NCBI RefSeq assembly: GCF_020509005.1
Contig: NC_063016.1
Span: 3,286,001 to 3,350,000 of the forward strand
Direction of reading: 5' to 3'
Origin: Fulvia fulva
Lineage: Eukaryota > Ascomycota > Dothideomycetes > Mycosphaerellales > Mycosphaerellaceae
Length of the DNA stretch: 64,000 nucleotides
In this document: one piece after another, positions 63,413 through 64,000 of the stretch
Position numbering within the stretch: position 1 is the stretch's first letter
How the letters are laid out: every line of letters begins with the position of its first letter
Position numbers and translations under genes: made by a program
Notes under the pieces: model-generated
What the model saw: the letters and a program-made list of their open reading frames with translations, nothing else
Databases searched by the model: none
What the model was told of the DNA's origin: nothing

Positions 63413-64000
63413 GATGGCGGTGTGGTGAGTTAGTGTCAGATGCTGTTTGCCGTATGGGGTGGCATACTCTTGTGAGTGTGTTTAGGTGAGCGAGGCTTTG
63501 GTGGTTCGTGGTCAAGTGAGGCTGCTGCATGTGAAGTGGTCAATGGACTTATTAGTGTCACTTCCTTGACCGGGGTTGACGCTAGCGTTGCGAGGCGATC
63601 GCCGTTGTAAGATCTTCGTTCTCCAGGTGATAGCAGGCTGGATGTCTACGCGTGTATGATACTCATGCATCACCTCACATGAATGGGTGTCTCTTCGCTC
63701 CTTCCCAAAAAGGGCACAGCCGGAGACGCAAGTGAACAGGAGAGGGTCACAGCGTGGACGGTGGTCTCGCTGTTGCGTAGACAGCTGACTTACACAATAG
63801 AGTCCACGCGTATACCAACAGGCATCCAATATGCACCAGCACTCTTCGCTTTAGCGTTACGCCTTTTCAAGGTGCCGCATGTAGACAATGAGCTGACACA
63901 ACAGTTTCCATACGCCTATCGTGCCGTATCTGCGGAGACGAATCGACTCTTCGCCCAACAATACCGTACCCGCGAGCACCCGACATCTCAATGCGACCCC
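63413..64000. other. Window end, no gene seen
   Basis: Promoter of the hypothetical gene, then non-coding sequence to the end of the window. Confidence 0.4.

Overview
This window is nuclear DNA of a filamentous ascomycete. The evidence is the short GT-AG introns (49-83 nt) with CTGAC/CTAAC-type branch points, Pezizomycotina-specific families (HET domain, RfeG, DUF7587, secreted DUF7907-like, DUF4267) and the mix of housekeeping and accessory genes. A Dothideomycete (Mycosphaerellales/Capnodiales-like) is my best guess, but this is inference. All gene models were built by eye from frames, splice signals and recalled family motifs. No database search was run.

Layout. 0-17 kb is mostly healthy core: the 3' end of a Pus4-type pseudouridine synthase, a tiny secreted repeat protein, a Ser-rich protein with a GRHSNQWLF motif, adenylosuccinate lyase (ADE13), a DUF4267 membrane protein, an arylamine N-acetyltransferase whose catalytic Asp is Asn, an RfeG-like regulator, a GST-like protein, a DUF7587 protein and a small Rieske protein. 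17-34 kb is accessory and strikingly decayed. It holds a secreted protein with an AGG where its ATG should be, a Cys-rich membrane protein with a frameshift and two stops, two different flavin monooxygenase pseudogenes and an MFS transporter remnant. Intact genes lie among them: an SDR, a dienelactone-hydrolase/SnoaL fusion, a HET protein and pyrroline-5-carboxylate reductase. 34-41 kb carries a BTB-like protein, an F-box-like protein and a large low-complexity, probably nuclear protein.

41-54 kb is again accessory: a zinc-cluster transcription factor remnant, a tRNA-Asp gene, a GH106-like glycosidase pseudogene, and what looks like a fungal abscisic-acid-type sesquiterpenoid locus. That locus has an ABA3-like unusual sesquiterpene synthase (intact), a P450 (one splice acceptor lost) and an SDR (frameshifted and N-terminally truncated). 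55-64 kb returns to ordinary genes: a LEA-like repeat protein, D-xylose reductase, a conserved low-complexity cytoplasmic/nuclear protein and a small hypothetical protein.

The most unusual object is the tRNA-Asp(GUC) gene at 43792-43931. Its cloverleaf is perfect only after two pieces are removed: a 12-nt insert at the canonical 37/38 intron site, and a 56-nt insert in the T-stem. The 56-nt insert has all the marks of a spliceosomal mRNA intron (GTAAGG, GCTGAC, CACTAG). A spliceosomal-type intron, or introner-like insertion, inside a Pol III tRNA gene would be new to my knowledge.
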